DNA of 64,000 nt from Fuscovulum blasticum DSM 2131 (GCF_003034965.1 NZ_PZKE01000001.1:248001-312000); one strand, 5' to 3'; counted from the first letter of the stretch, positions 16,613 through 25,610 are shown. The notes: generated from the sequence alone by a model not told the origin. Numbers and translations: made by a program.

Positions 16613-17329
16613 ATGATGCAAGCCTTGATCCATGCGCTTTACCCGCCGCAGTGCATGACCTGCAAGGCGCTGGTGGCCACAGACTTCGGCCTTTGCGGCG
16701 ATTGCTGGCGCGCAACGCCCTTCATCACCGGGCTGGCCTGCCGGAAATGCGGCGCCCCCCTGCCCGGTGACCCGGAGGACACCGCGCTTTGCGACGACTG
16801 TCTGCAGATCGCCCGCCCGTGGGAGGCAGGGCGCGCCGCCATGCTGTATCAGGACAATGCGCGCAAGATCGTGCTGGCCCTGAAGCATGGCGACCAGATG
16901 GAAATGGCGCGCCCCGCCGGCGACTGGCTGGCGCGGGCGGCGCAGCCCTTGCTGCGGCCCGGGATGGTGGTGGTGCCGGTGCCGCTGCACTGGCTGCGGA
17001 TGCTGCGGCGCAAATACAACCAGTCGGCCCTGTTGTCGGCGGCGCTGGCGCGTGCAACCGGGCTGGAGCATTGCCCGGACGCCCTGATCCGGCAGCGCAA
17101 CACCGGCAGTCAGGAAGGACGCAGCCGGGATGCCCGCTTTGCCAGCCTGCAAGGCGCCTTTGCCGTTCACCCGCGCCGGGCAACCCGGATTGCCGGGCAC
17201 CCTGTCCTGCTGGTCGATGATGTGATGACCTCGGGCGCGACTTTCGCCGCTGCGACCGAAGGGTTGATGGCGGGCGGCGCGGCTTCTGTTTCGGTTGTGT
17301 CACTGGCACGCGTTGCGAAGCAGGCCTAA
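16613..17329 (+). CDS. comF: ComF-family phosphoribosyltransferase-like protein
   Basis: 238-aa double zinc-ribbon plus PRTase protein. Cysteine pairs C14/C17 with C28/C31 and C43/C46 with C60/C63 form the metal sites. The C-terminal PRPP-binding motif is VLLVDDVMTSGATF. In competent bacteria ComF supports DNA uptake; in alphaproteobacteria it is conserved without proven competence. In Rhodobacter capsulatus, recipient DNA uptake for gene transfer agent uses Com homologues, so a role there is possible. Two adjacent ATGs at 16613 and 16616 are equivalent starts. Confidence 0.9.
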   Translation: MMQALIHALYPPQCMTCKALVATDFGLCGDCWRATPFITGLACRKCGAPLPGDPEDTALCDDCLQIARPWEAGRAAMLYQDNARKIVLALKHGDQMEMARPAGDWLARAAQPLLRPGMVVVPVPLHWLRMLRRKYNQSALLSAALARATGLEHCPDALIRQRNTGSQEGRSRDARFASLQGAFAVHPRRATRIAGHPVLLVDDVMTSGATFAAATEGLMAGGAASVSVVSLARVAKQA

Positions 17330-17340
17330 ATCCCTATAGT
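17313..17340 (+). promoter_or_regulatory. Probable promoter of grxC operon
   Basis: TTGCGA (17313-17318), 16 bases, TATAGT (17335-17340), overlapping the end of comF. It lies 25 bases before the grxC start. Confidence 0.5.
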
Positions 17341-17364
17341 CCGTGCCGGACAAGGGATTAGGCC

Positions 17365-17619
17365 ATGAAACCCGTCGAGATCTATACAACCCCGACCTGC
17401 CCCTATTGCCTAGCGGCCAAGCGGCTGCTGAACCGCAAGGGCGTGCCCTTTATCGAAACGGATGTCAGCCGCGATCCGGCGCAGCGCCGGGTGATGATGG
17501 ACAGGTCTGGTGGCTATACCGTGCCGCAGATTTTCATTGGCGGACAGCCCGTCGGTGGCAGCGATGACCTGCACGCGCTGGAGCACAGGGGGCAGCTTGA
17601 CGCGCTGCTGGCTGACTGA
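17365..17619 (+). CDS. grxC: Glutaredoxin 3
   Basis: 84-aa dithiol glutaredoxin with active site C12-PY-C15, the cis-proline motif TVPQIFI and the glutathione-binding GGSDDLHAL. It reduces protein disulphides and glutathionylated proteins using glutathione. The stop shares one base with the next start (TGATG), so it is coupled to the amidase gene, a pairing common in Rhodobacteraceae. Confidence 0.95.
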   Translation: MKPVEIYTTPTCPYCLAAKRLLNRKGVPFIETDVSRDPAQRRVMMDRSGGYTVPQIFIGGQPVGGSDDLHALEHRGQLDALLAD

Positions 17620-18449
17620 TGCGCGCCGCCCTGATCCAGTTGAATGTCAGCGATGACCCGCAGGCGAACCTTGTGCAGACGCTGGACTGTTGCCGTCAGG
17701 CGGTGGCCGGCGGGGCAGGCTTTCTGCTGACGCCCGAAATGACGAACGGCCTGTCGTCAAGCCGTGACCATCAGCGCAGCGTCTTCCGGCATGAAGAGGA
17801 CGATGAGACGCTGGCCGCGCTGCGGGCGTTCGCGGCGCAGGCCGGGATCTGGCTGCTGATCGGGTCGCTGGGTCTGCTGACCCATGATGCGGACGGGCGG
17901 TTTGCCAACCGTTCCTTCCTGATCGGGCCAGAGGGCGACATCCGGGCCCGGTATGACAAGATTCACATGTTCGACGTGAACGTGTCGGAAACCGAGGTTT
18001 ACCGCGAAAGCGCCAGTTATCGCCCCGGGGGCCGGGCGGTGGTGGCCGAGGCGCCCTTTGGCCCTGTTGGCATGGCGGTCTGTTACGACCTGCGTTTCCC
18101 GCACCTGTTCCGCCGGCTGGCGCAGGGCGGCGCGCGGGTGCTGACCATTCCGGCGGCCTTCAACCACATCACGGGCGCGGCGCATTGGGAAACGCTGGTC
18201 CGGGCACGGGCTATCGAGACCGGGTGCTTTGTTCTGGCACCGGCGCAAACCGGGTTTCACGCCGAATCGCAGGGCAAGGGCCGCCGCACCCATGGTCATT
18301 CGCTGGCCGTGGCCCCTTGGGGCGAGGTTCTGGCGGATGCCGGAACCGAACCGGGCGTGACTTTTTTCGATCTTGATCTCTCACAGGTCGATCAGGCGCG
18401 GGGTCGCGTGCCCTCGCTGCACCATGACCGCGGGTTCGACGGGCCATGA
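17619..18449 (+). CDS. Carbon-nitrogen hydrolase (nitrilase superfamily, Nit1/Nit2-like)
   Basis: 276-aa amidase with the catalytic triad E40 (LLTPEMTNG), K114 (RYDKIHMFDV) and C155 (GMAVCYDLRFPHLF). The KIHxFDV and CYDxRFPxLF contexts fit the deaminated-glutathione amidase / omega-amidase group. That group repairs or recycles glutathione by-products, which fits its place after grxC. Exact substrate is inference. Its stop overlaps the MarR gene start (ATGA). Confidence 0.88.
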   Translation: MRAALIQLNVSDDPQANLVQTLDCCRQAVAGGAGFLLTPEMTNGLSSSRDHQRSVFRHEEDDETLAALRAFAAQAGIWLLIGSLGLLTHDADGRFANRSFLIGPEGDIRARYDKIHMFDVNVSETEVYRESASYRPGGRAVVAEAPFGPVGMAVCYDLRFPHLFRRLAQGGARVLTIPAAFNHITGAAHWETLVRARAIETGCFVLAPAQTGFHAESQGKGRRTHGHSLAVAPWGEVLADAGTEPGVTFFDLDLSQVDQARGRVPSLHHDRGFDGP

Positions 18450-18892
18450 GCACCGAGCGCAACGACGACATTGCGGTAGCCCTGTTTGGTGAGCTGTTCA
18501 TGGCTGACCAACTAGCGCGCAACCGCGTGTCGAAGGCGCTGCCGCGCGGAATGGAACTGTCGCATTTTTCGGTTCTGAACCATCTGGCGCGGGTGGGCGA
18601 TGAACGCACCCCGGCCCAATTGGCGCGGGCGTTTCATGTGACGCGTGGCGCGATGACCAATACGCTGACCCGGCTGGAATGGGCCGGGCATGTTCACATT
18701 CGCCCCGACTGGGATGATGCCCGGCAGAAGTTTGTGTCGATCAGCCCCTCGGGCCGGGCTGCGCGCGATGCCGCGGTGCAGGCGGTGGCACCGATGATTG
18801 CCGATGTGGTGGCGGCGCTGGGTGCGGACCGGGTGCGCGCCGTCCTGCCCGTGCTGCGCGAGATGCGGGCACGGCTGGAACAGGACAACTGA
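18446..18892 (+). CDS. MarR-family transcriptional regulator
   Basis: 148-aa winged-helix regulator. The recognition helix and wing are in VTRGAMTNTLTRLEWAGHVHIRPDWDDARQKFVSI-like order (quoted in part), with DxR in the wing (DWDDAR) as in MarR proteins. Alpha-helical dimerisation ends flank it. Ligand and targets are unknown; translational coupling to the grxC-amidase pair suggests it responds to a thiol or amide metabolite, but this is only context. Confidence 0.9.
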   Translation: MSTERNDDIAVALFGELFMADQLARNRVSKALPRGMELSHFSVLNHLARVGDERTPAQLARAFHVTRGAMTNTLTRLEWAGHVHIRPDWDDARQKFVSISPSGRAARDAAVQAVAPMIADVVAALGADRVRAVLPVLREMRARLEQDN

Positions 18893-18916
18893 CCCGAAAG
18901 CCGGAAACCGGATCGT

Positions 18917-18951
18917 AACCACTTGACCCAGATAGTTGGGCTGCGTGGTTC
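18917..18951. promoter_or_regulatory. Nested inverted repeat upstream of the polysaccharide locus
   Basis: Outer arms AACCAC (18917-18922) and GTGGTT (18946-18951); inner arms CCCA (18927-18930) and TGGG (18937-18940), almost concentric. It overlaps a TTGACC hexamer (18923-18928). A repressor operator is possible; no regulator is assigned. Confidence 0.35.
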
Positions 18952-18979
18952 CGTGGCCGCGCGGAATCGGGGGTGGTCC

Positions 18980-19819
18980 ATGCCGGCACAGACAGACAGC
19001 CTGACCGTGGTCATCACCGGCGCCAACGGGCGGGTGGCCGGGCTGTTGCGGCGGGTGTGGTCAGATCGCCCGCCGCGCGGCCTGTCGGTTCTGTGGTCGG
19101 CCCGGTGCCCGGGGCATGGCCTTCATTGGGATCTGCTGTCCGCCCCGGCCCCGGGCCTGCCACGGGGTGCGGTGATCCTGCATCTCGCCGGCGTGGTGCG
19201 TGGGTCTGGTATGGCCGCCAATCCCCGTATGATCCCGGCCCTGATGTCCGCCGCCCATGCCAGCGGTGCGGCAGCGGTGGTTCTGGCTTCAACCGTGGCT
19301 GTCTATGCCCCGGGGCCATTGCCTGCGGCAGAAGACCAGACACCCGCCCCGGTTTCCGCCTATGGAGTATCAAAACTTGAGGCCGAGGAAGCGGCCTTTG
19401 CTGCCTCTGGCGGTTTGCCGGTCACGGCGTTGCGAATCGGCAATGTTCTGGGGGCGGATGCGCTGTTCGGGCTGGGTGGAACGGCCCCCCTGCGCCTTGA
19501 CCCGGTGCCGGGGCAGGTCGATGGACCGCTGCGGTCCTGGATCGGGCCGCAGACGCTGGCGCTTTGCCTGCCGGCCTTGCTGCGGTTGGCGGCGGCGGGG
19601 CAGTTGCCGCCCCTGCTGAACCTTGCGCAACACCCGCCCTTGCCGATGGCCGCGCTGCTGCGCGCCTCCGGGCGTGTCTGGGATTGGGGCGCGCCCAACC
19701 CGGCCGTCGTGGCGGCGCATGTGCTGAACACCGAACGGCTGGCGCGATGGGTCAGGTTGCCACCGGCCACGCCCGCAGGGCTGCTGGCCGAACTGTCCGG
19801 GCAGGAGGTTGCCGCATGA
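18980..19819 (+). CDS. NAD-dependent epimerase/dehydratase family protein
   Basis: 279-aa extended-SDR protein. The nucleotide-binding loop is VVITGANGRVAG near the N-terminus; the catalytic YxxxK is YGVSKLEAEEAA, preceded by ASTVAVY (the serine/threonine position). Likely an NDP-sugar epimerase or reductase making a building block for the coupled glycosyltransferase. The ATG at 18980 is chosen over TTG 18923, because the extra 19 residues precede the Rossmann start and the TTG lies in the inverted repeat. The stop overlaps the next gene (ATGA). Confidence 0.82.
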   Translation: MPAQTDSLTVVITGANGRVAGLLRRVWSDRPPRGLSVLWSARCPGHGLHWDLLSAPAPGLPRGAVILHLAGVVRGSGMAANPRMIPALMSAAHASGAAAVVLASTVAVYAPGPLPAAEDQTPAPVSAYGVSKLEAEEAAFAASGGLPVTALRIGNVLGADALFGLGGTAPLRLDPVPGQVDGPLRSWIGPQTLALCLPALLRLAAAGQLPPLLNLAQHPPLPMAALLRASGRVWDWGAPNPAVVAAHVLNTERLARWVRLPPATPAGLLAELSGQEVAA

Positions 19820-22380
19820 CCCCGGCAAAGCGGGCCTTCGACCTGTCGCTTGCCGTGGTGCTGGCGGTGCTGCTGGCCGTGCCCGGCCTGCTGATCGCGG
19901 CCTGGCTGTGGGCGCGCGGGGGCGGGCCGGTGTTCCATGTTGCCGAGCGTATGGCGGCCCCCGACCGCCCCTTCCGGCTGTGGAAGTTCCGCACGATGAT
20001 GCCCGCCGGCGTTGCCGATCAGGGGGTTTCGGGCGATGACAAGGCGGCCCGCATCACGCCGGAAGGGCGGTTCCTGCGCCGCGCCCGGCTGGATGAACTG
20101 CCGCAACTCTGGAACATCCTGCGCGGCGACATGAGCTTTGTGGGGCCGCGCCCGCCCCTGCGCGCCTATGTCGAGCGGTTCCCCGATCTTTACGCGGCAG
20201 TCTTGCGCAGCCGCCCGGGCCTGACCGGGCTGGCAACGCTGGTCTTTCACCGGCACGAAGGGCGGATTCTGGCCCGCTGCCGCACCGCGGCCGAGACCGA
20301 TGCCGTTTATGCCCGTCGCTGCGTTCCCCGAAAGGCGCGGCTGGATCTGCTTTACCAGCGCAGGGCCTCGGTCTGGCTGGATGTCTATATCCTGGTGCAA
20401 ACGGGGCTGCGGGTGATGGGCCTTGCAAGGGGTGGCGTTCGCCGGCAAGGCGCCAGGATCGGGCGGATGCCGCGGCATCTGATGCTTGTCCTGTCGCGCC
20501 GGATGTCACGCCGGGCCAAGCAACTGGTGCTGTGGGGCATCGACATCATTTCGGCACCCGTCGCGCTGTATCTGGCGGGCGCGGTTGTGCACGCGGCGCC
20601 CTGGCCTGACCCGGCCTTGTTGCGCCATGGCGAAATCTTCGGGCTGATCGCGCTGGTTACCGCCGGCATCTCGCTGGCGCTTGGCCTGCCACGGATCAAG
20701 CTGCAAACCTATGAAAGCCTTGGCACCACAGGGCTGCTGCCCATGGCTGCGCTGGTCACATTGGCGCTGGCCATCATGACCCGCGGGCTGGATTTGCAGT
20801 TTCCGCTGGCCGGGCTGGTGGCATTTTCGCTGATCCTGCATCTGGGGGCGCTGGCTGCCCGGTTGTCGCTGCTGCTGCTGCTGCGCTGGGCGCTGCGGTC
20901 GGGGCAGCCGCAGACGCGGGTTCTGATCTATGGCGCAGGGCCAACCGGGCAACAACTGGCCTCGGCCCTGCGATCCCATGCCGGGATTGCCGTCTATGGT
21001 TTCGTCGATGATGATCCTTCGCTGGCGCGGCAGCGGCTGGGCGGGTTGCCGATCCACGCGCCGGACCGGCTTGCCCATGTGGTGCGCAGCTATGACATCG
21101 CGCGGGTGATCCTGGCGATGCCGGATCTTTCGGCACCGAAACGGGCGCAACTGGGCCGCCGCCTGCGGACCCTGGGCCTTGAGGTGCAGGTTCTGCCCTC
21201 ATTCGCGCAACTGGTGGGAACCGAGCGGCTGGTTGACACGCTGACGGCACTGCAGCCGGATCGTTTTCTTGGCCGCGACCCCGTGGTGAAAGGTTTGCCC
21301 GACCCGGGCGAAAGCTATGGCTGGCGCAATGTGCTTGTCACCGGGGCGGGCGGGTCGATCGGGGCGGAACTGTGCCGGCAGGTGCTGGCCTGCCGCCCGC
21401 GGCGGCTGGTGCTGTTCGATCTGTCCGAAGCCGCGCTGTATCAGATCGACCGCGAGCTTTCGGATCTGAACGCCGACGGCTGGACCGAGGTGGTGCCGGT
21501 GCTGGGCTCGGTCACCGATCCGGTCACGGTAGAGCGGATATTGCGCCAGCATGAGGTTGAGATCGTTCTGCACGCGGCGGCCTACAAGCATGTTCCGCTG
21601 GTTGAGGCGAACCCGCTGCCCGGGCTGGTGAACAATGTCACCGGCACCCGCGTTCTGGCCACGGCCTGCCGACAGGCGGGCGTGGGCCGCTTCATCCTGA
21701 TTTCCACCGACAAGGCCGTGCGACCGGCGAATGTCATGGGGGCGTCGAAGCGGCTGGCGGAAATGGTGGTGCAGGATCTGGCCCGCCGCAGCCAGACCAC
21801 CCGCTTTGCCATCGTGCGCTTTGGCAATGTTCTGGGGTCATCCGGGTCGGTCATTCCGCTGTTCAAGGACCAGATCGCCCGGGGCGGCCCTGTTACCCTG
21901 ACAGATGAGGATGTCACCCGCTATTTCATGACGATCGAGGAAGCCTGCCGCCTGGTCCTGCTGGCCGGTGCGCTGGATGCCGCTGCGGAGACGGCGGATG
22001 CCGATGTCTTCGTGCTGGACATGGGGCGCCCTGTCCGCATCCGCGACCTGGCCGAACATCTGATCCAGGCGGCCGGCTATACGCTGCGCGACGACGTGAA
22101 CCCGGCTGGCGATATCGAGATTCGCGTGATCGGTCTGCGTCCGGGCGAAAAGCTGCATGAAGAGTTGCTGATCGGCGACGGGCTGTTGCCCACCCCCCAT
22201 CCGCGCATCCTTCGGGCGCGGGAGGCTGCGCCTGAACCTGTGGCTGTGGCCGCGATGCTGCAGGAAATCGGGCGTTGTGCCGTGACCGGCAGTCCCGAGG
22301 CTGCACGGCGGCTTGCGCTTGGGGTCGTCCATGCCCATGATGCCGGAAAAGGCCGGGTGAACGCGGCCGGCGGCATATGA
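19816..22380 (+). CDS. Fusion: monotopic phosphoglycosyltransferase + NDP-sugar 4,6-dehydratase
   Basis: 854-aa single frame. Residues 1-205 are a PglC/WcaJ-type sugar transferase: reentrant hydrophobic helix (about 9-32), WKFRTM (56-61), catalytic D93-E94 in RLDELPQLWN, and SFVGPRPPL. It would transfer a sugar phosphate to undecaprenyl phosphate. From about residue 218 a PglF/WbpM/CapD-type dehydratase begins: four hydrophobic segments (about 240-360), a Rossmann-like domain (YGAGPTGQQ, 372-380), then the catalytic SDR domain with GAGGSIG (510-516), STDKAVRP (630-637) and MGASK with M641 and K645. Met in place of the usual SDR tyrosine is normal for this dehydratase group. Both halves look intact. 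Normally these are two proteins; the junction near residues 205-218 has no stop codon. An internal start at 20467 could also yield the dehydratase alone. Confidence 0.9.
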   Translation: MTPAKRAFDLSLAVVLAVLLAVPGLLIAAWLWARGGGPVFHVAERMAAPDRPFRLWKFRTMMPAGVADQGVSGDDKAARITPEGRFLRRARLDELPQLWNILRGDMSFVGPRPPLRAYVERFPDLYAAVLRSRPGLTGLATLVFHRHEGRILARCRTAAETDAVYARRCVPRKARLDLLYQRRASVWLDVYILVQTGLRVMGLARGGVRRQGARIGRMPRHLMLVLSRRMSRRAKQLVLWGIDIISAPVALYLAGAVVHAAPWPDPALLRHGEIFGLIALVTAGISLALGLPRIKLQTYESLGTTGLLPMAALVTLALAIMTRGLDLQFPLAGLVAFSLILHLGALAARLSLLLLLRWALRSGQPQTRVLIYGAGPTGQQLASALRSHAGIAVYGFVDDDPSLARQRLGGLPIHAPDRLAHVVRSYDIARVILAMPDLSAPKRAQLGRRLRTLGLEVQVLPSFAQLVGTERLVDTLTALQPDRFLGRDPVVKGLPDPGESYGWRNVLVTGAGGSIGAELCRQVLACRPRRLVLFDLSEAALYQIDRELSDLNADGWTEVVPVLGSVTDPVTVERILRQHEVEIVLHAAAYKHVPLVEANPLPGLVNNVTGTRVLATACRQAGVGRFILISTDKAVRPANVMGASKRLAEMVVQDLARRSQTTRFAIVRFGNVLGSSGSVIPLFKDQIARGGPVTLTDEDVTRYFMTIEEACRLVLLAGALDAAAETADADVFVLDMGRPVRIRDLAEHLIQAAGYTLRDDVNPAGDIEIRVIGLRPGEKLHEELLIGDGLLPTPHPRILRAREAAPEPVAVAAMLQEIGRCAVTGSPEAARRLALGVVHAHDAGKGRVNAAGGI

Positions 22381-22438
22381 ACGCATAACGGGTTTCGGGC
22401 CATGAATTGCCCTGTCCGTTGCATGAGGGGGGTGACGT

Positions 22439-24553
22439 TTGGCGCGACTGACCCAGCGGCAATGGCGGATGGCGGCCTGCCTTTCGGGGCTGGCCTTGGC
22501 AACCGCTTTTCCGGCGCAGGCCGAGATGAAGCCAACGCTCAGTTTCCGCGGCGTTCCCGGTGTTATCGACATGCCGTCCGGCGAAAGCCAGCCCGACGGC
22601 ACCTTTTCGATGAGCGCCTCGCATTTCGGCGGAATTCGCCGGGGCGCCCTCAGCTTTCAGATCTCGTCCCGCGTTGCCGCCACCTATCGGTTCGAAAGGG
22701 TGGGCGACTGGAACGCGCTGTTTCCCGGCGATTCCTCGACCTACGAAGGTAAGAGCTTTGACCTGCGGTTCACCCTGCTTGAGGAAACCGACAGCCTGCC
22801 GTCTGTGACCCTTGGCCTGCAGGACGTGTTCAACACCGGCAAGGACGGTGCGGAATATATCGCGGCAACCAAGACCTTTGGCGACCGGCTGAAGGTCACC
22901 GCCGGCGTGGGCTGGGGGCGGCTGGGGTCATACGGGTCGATGGGGTCACCCTTCGGCGCGCGCCCGGTCAGCGATTTCGGTCTGGGCGGCAAGCCCGAAC
23001 CCGAAAACTGGTTCGCCGGCCCGGCCGCCGCCTTTGCCGGCGTGGAATGGAAGATCAACGACGCCTGGACGGTCAAGGCCGAGTATTCGTCGGATGCCTA
23101 TGCCGAATACGCCGGAACCCGGGATGTGTTCGAACGGGACAGCCCGCTGAACTTTGGGGTCGAATACAGCCGTGGCCGGTTCTTCAAGGCCGGCCTCTAT
23201 TCGCTGTACGGGTCCGAGATCGGGCTTTCCTTCCAGCTTGTGCTGGACCCCAAGACCGCCATCGCCCCCGGCGGCCGGGCCCCGGTGGCGATTGGCAAGC
23301 GCCCGTCGCGCTCCGCTGACCCCGAGGCCTATGACGGTGGCTGGGTTACCCAGCCCGACGCCGGAACCGTGTTGCAGGCCAACCTGGCCAAACGGCTGGC
23401 GGTTGATGGCATCCGGGTCGAGGGGTTGGCCTATAGCCCCGGCAAGGCGCAGTTGCGCATCCGGTCAACCCGGGCCGAACCCGAAGCGCAGGTCATCGGC
23501 CGGGTCGCCCGTGCGATGAGCCATGTGATGCCGGCCTCGGTCGAGGTGTTCGAGATCGTTCCGGTGGCGCAAGGTATTGGTGTGTCAAAGATCACCGTGC
23601 GCCGGTCTGATCTTGAGGCGCTTGAACATATCGCCGGCAACCATGCCGCGATCCGCGACCGCGTGGTGATCAGCGATGCTGGCCCCGTTCCCGAAGGCCT
23701 GGTCTTCCCCGAGGATCGCTATCCCAAGTTCACCTGGAGCCTGAAGCCCGCGTTGCGGCTGAGTTCCTCGCTCAAGGGCGATGCGGGTCTCCGGTTGCGC
23801 GGCACCTATGAGATTCAGCCGGGCCTGATCCTTGGCGGATCGGTTTATCAGACGTTGACTGGCCGGCCTGCGGCTGACCCGGCAACGCCGGGCCCGCTGC
23901 CGCCCGTGCGCAGCCGCAGCGCCGAATACCTGGAGAACGGCGAACCCGCGCTCGAATCGCTGACGCTGGCCTGGTATGCCCGGCCGGCCGAGAATTTCTA
24001 TTCGCGCGTCACCGTTGGCTATCTTGAAACCATGCACGCCGGCATTTCTGCCGAACTGCTGTGGAAGCCGGTCGATAGCCGGCTGGCGCTGGGCGTCGAG
24101 GTGAACCACACCAAGCAGCGGGATACCGATGGCGGGTTCGGCTTTGGTGAGTTCGACTATGAGGTCACCACCGGCCATGTGTCGGCTTATTACGATTTCG
24201 GGCGCGGCTATTCCGGCCAGCTTGACGTCGGCAAGTACCTGGCCGGCGATGTGGGCGCGACCCTGTCGCTGGACCGTGAGTTTGCCAACGGCTGGCGGTT
24301 TGGCGCCTTTGCCACGCTGACCGACGCCTCGGATGAGGAATTCGGTCCGGGCTCGTTTGACAAGGGCATCCGCGTCACCATCCCGCTTGACTGGCTGATG
24401 GGCCGCAAGGCCGGAAACAGCGTCAGCCGCACCTTCCGGCCCTATTCCAGCGATGGTGGCGCGCGGCTGAACGTCTCGGGGCGGCTGTATGAGACGATTC
24501 GCGACTATCAGGGCAATGAGCTGGACGACCAATGGGGAAGCTTCTGGCGATGA
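22439..24553 (+). CDS. yjbH: YjbH-family outer-membrane exopolysaccharide protein
   Basis: 704-aa exported protein of the YjbH family, predicted to be a large beta-barrel-like outer-membrane component for exopolysaccharide secretion. A signal peptide ends PAQA near residue 28; then KPTLSFRGVPGVIDMPSGESQPDG, the family's N-terminal hallmark, and TFGDRLKVTAGVGWGRLG. The C-terminus has many alternating aromatic strands (YSGQLDVGKYLAGDVGATL). The start is a TTG at 22439 six bases after AGGGGGG; no better-placed ATG exists before the signal peptide. Stop overlaps yjbF (ATGA). Confidence 0.88.
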   Translation: MARLTQRQWRMAACLSGLALATAFPAQAEMKPTLSFRGVPGVIDMPSGESQPDGTFSMSASHFGGIRRGALSFQISSRVAATYRFERVGDWNALFPGDSSTYEGKSFDLRFTLLEETDSLPSVTLGLQDVFNTGKDGAEYIAATKTFGDRLKVTAGVGWGRLGSYGSMGSPFGARPVSDFGLGGKPEPENWFAGPAAAFAGVEWKINDAWTVKAEYSSDAYAEYAGTRDVFERDSPLNFGVEYSRGRFFKAGLYSLYGSEIGLSFQLVLDPKTAIAPGGRAPVAIGKRPSRSADPEAYDGGWVTQPDAGTVLQANLAKRLAVDGIRVEGLAYSPGKAQLRIRSTRAEPEAQVIGRVARAMSHVMPASVEVFEIVPVAQGIGVSKITVRRSDLEALEHIAGNHAAIRDRVVISDAGPVPEGLVFPEDRYPKFTWSLKPALRLSSSLKGDAGLRLRGTYEIQPGLILGGSVYQTLTGRPAADPATPGPLPPVRSRSAEYLENGEPALESLTLAWYARPAENFYSRVTVGYLETMHAGISAELLWKPVDSRLALGVEVNHTKQRDTDGGFGFGEFDYEVTTGHVSAYYDFGRGYSGQLDVGKYLAGDVGATLSLDREFANGWRFGAFATLTDASDEEFGPGSFDKGIRVTIPLDWLMGRKAGNSVSRTFRPYSSDGGARLNVSGRLYETIRDYQGNELDDQWGSFWR

Positions 24554-25188
24554 GGCGCGCATTTCCCCTTGCCGTTCTGCTGGCGGCCGGCCTTGTTCTT
24601 GCCGGCTGCGGCGGCAAGTCGCCGCTGACCGCCGTGATGGGCAGCGCGCAGAAGATAATCGGTGGCAAAAAGCAGGCCGCGCCGGGCCGCAGCACGCTGA
24701 CCGCCGCCGAGATTGCCGCCTATGACAAGCCGCTGATGCGGGTGCAGATCGCCGCGCTGGGGCTGGACAGTTATCTGACGCTGCGCGACCGCGATGGCGA
24801 TGTGGCAACCTGGCAGGCACCCACCGGGGCCACCTTCAGCCTCCGCGACGGGGTGCTGATCGAAACGCGCGGTCTCAGCCTTGATCTGATGTCGTCAGCC
24901 GCCCCTTCCCCGGCGCAACTGGCGCGGACGGGGGCGCCCTACAGCCGGACCTTCTTCGTCAGCGGTTTTGAAAACGATGTAGATCAGCGGTCTTACACAT
25001 GCAGCACAGAGGCTGTGCCGGATGAGGCGCCCGCTAGGCGGCACCTTCGCCATCTGCGCGAAACCTGCCAGAGATCCGGTGGAAAGCTGACATCGGATTA
25101 CTGGATTGATGGCCGAACGGTCCGGGCGTCACGGCAATGGGCCGGTCCGGGCGCCGGCTTTGCGGTGTTTGAAACGATCAAGGAGTAG
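24550..25188 (+). CDS. yjbF: YjbF-family lipoprotein
   Basis: 212-aa lipoprotein, lipobox LAGC with C20. The body carries WQAPTGATFSLRDGVLIETRGLSLDLMSS, characteristic of the YjbF (GfcB-like) family, outer-membrane lipoproteins associated with group 4 capsule or exopolysaccharide secretion. It is coupled to yjbH by a 4-base overlap. E. coli yjbEFGH also has a YjbG; no YjbG homologue is seen here. Confidence 0.85.
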   Translation: MRRAFPLAVLLAAGLVLAGCGGKSPLTAVMGSAQKIIGGKKQAAPGRSTLTAAEIAAYDKPLMRVQIAALGLDSYLTLRDRDGDVATWQAPTGATFSLRDGVLIETRGLSLDLMSSAAPSPAQLARTGAPYSRTFFVSGFENDVDQRSYTCSTEAVPDEAPARRHLRHLRETCQRSGGKLTSDYWIDGRTVRASRQWAGPGAGFAVFETIKE

Positions 25189-25333
25189 TATTCCGCAAGT
25201 AGAATATGTTGGGAACTGTGTGGAATTGAGCACAGACCCCCGCATAAAAATGCCCCGGCTTTTTTGACCGTCTACACGATGCTATCAAAAGATATAACTT
25301 TTCTATGAACACATCACTTTTGAGGAGACCAGA

Positions 25334-25558
25334 ATGAACAAGCTTGTCGCGTCCATTGCAGCCCTCTCGCTGAGCGCATCCGTCGCCTTTGCCGGTGGCC
25401 CGGTTGTCGTGGTCGAAGAAGGCCAGCCCGAGGTGGTTCAACAACAGTCCTCGTCCAGCGTCGGCGCCCTGCCGATCCTGATCGGCCTTGTCCTGCTGTG
25501 CGCCGTCGCCTGCGGTGGTGGCAGTGACGACCCGGAGCCGCAGCTCGAGGAACAATAA
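25334..25558 (+). CDS. YjbE-like small exported protein, copy 1
   Basis: 74 aa: signal peptide to about residue 20 (ASVAFA), then GGPVVVVEEGQPEVVQQQ, a serine stretch SSSSVG, a hydrophobic segment (PILIGLVLLCAVA) and a tail CGGGSDDPEPQLEEQ. GAGGAG lies just upstream. The arrangement recalls E. coli YjbE, a small exported product of the yjb exopolysaccharide operon with a Ser-rich middle and GGG tail. This is from memory and by position, so homology is inference. The upstream 145 bases are AT-rich (TATAAC at 25293) and likely carry its own promoter. Confidence 0.85.
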   Translation: MNKLVASIAALSLSASVAFAGGPVVVVEEGQPEVVQQQSSSSVGALPILIGLVLLCAVACGGGSDDPEPQLEEQ

Positions 25559-25566
25559 CATTTCTG

Positions 25567-25610
25567 CAGATTGGCGGATCGGTCGTGAGACAAAATTGAC
25601 CGCCAATCTG
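25567..25610. repeat. 11-bp perfect inverted repeat between YjbE-like copies 1 and 2
   Basis: CAGATTGGCGG (25567-25577) and CCGCCAATCTG (25600-25610) with a 22-base loop and no T-run. Probably an intercistronic hairpin that shields the upstream mRNA or partly ends transcription. Confidence 0.7.

Noticed and set aside
18923-18979. TTG start for the epimerase gene 19 codons upstream
   Set aside because: Lies within the inverted repeat, has no ribosome site, and the added residues are not part of the Rossmann fold.
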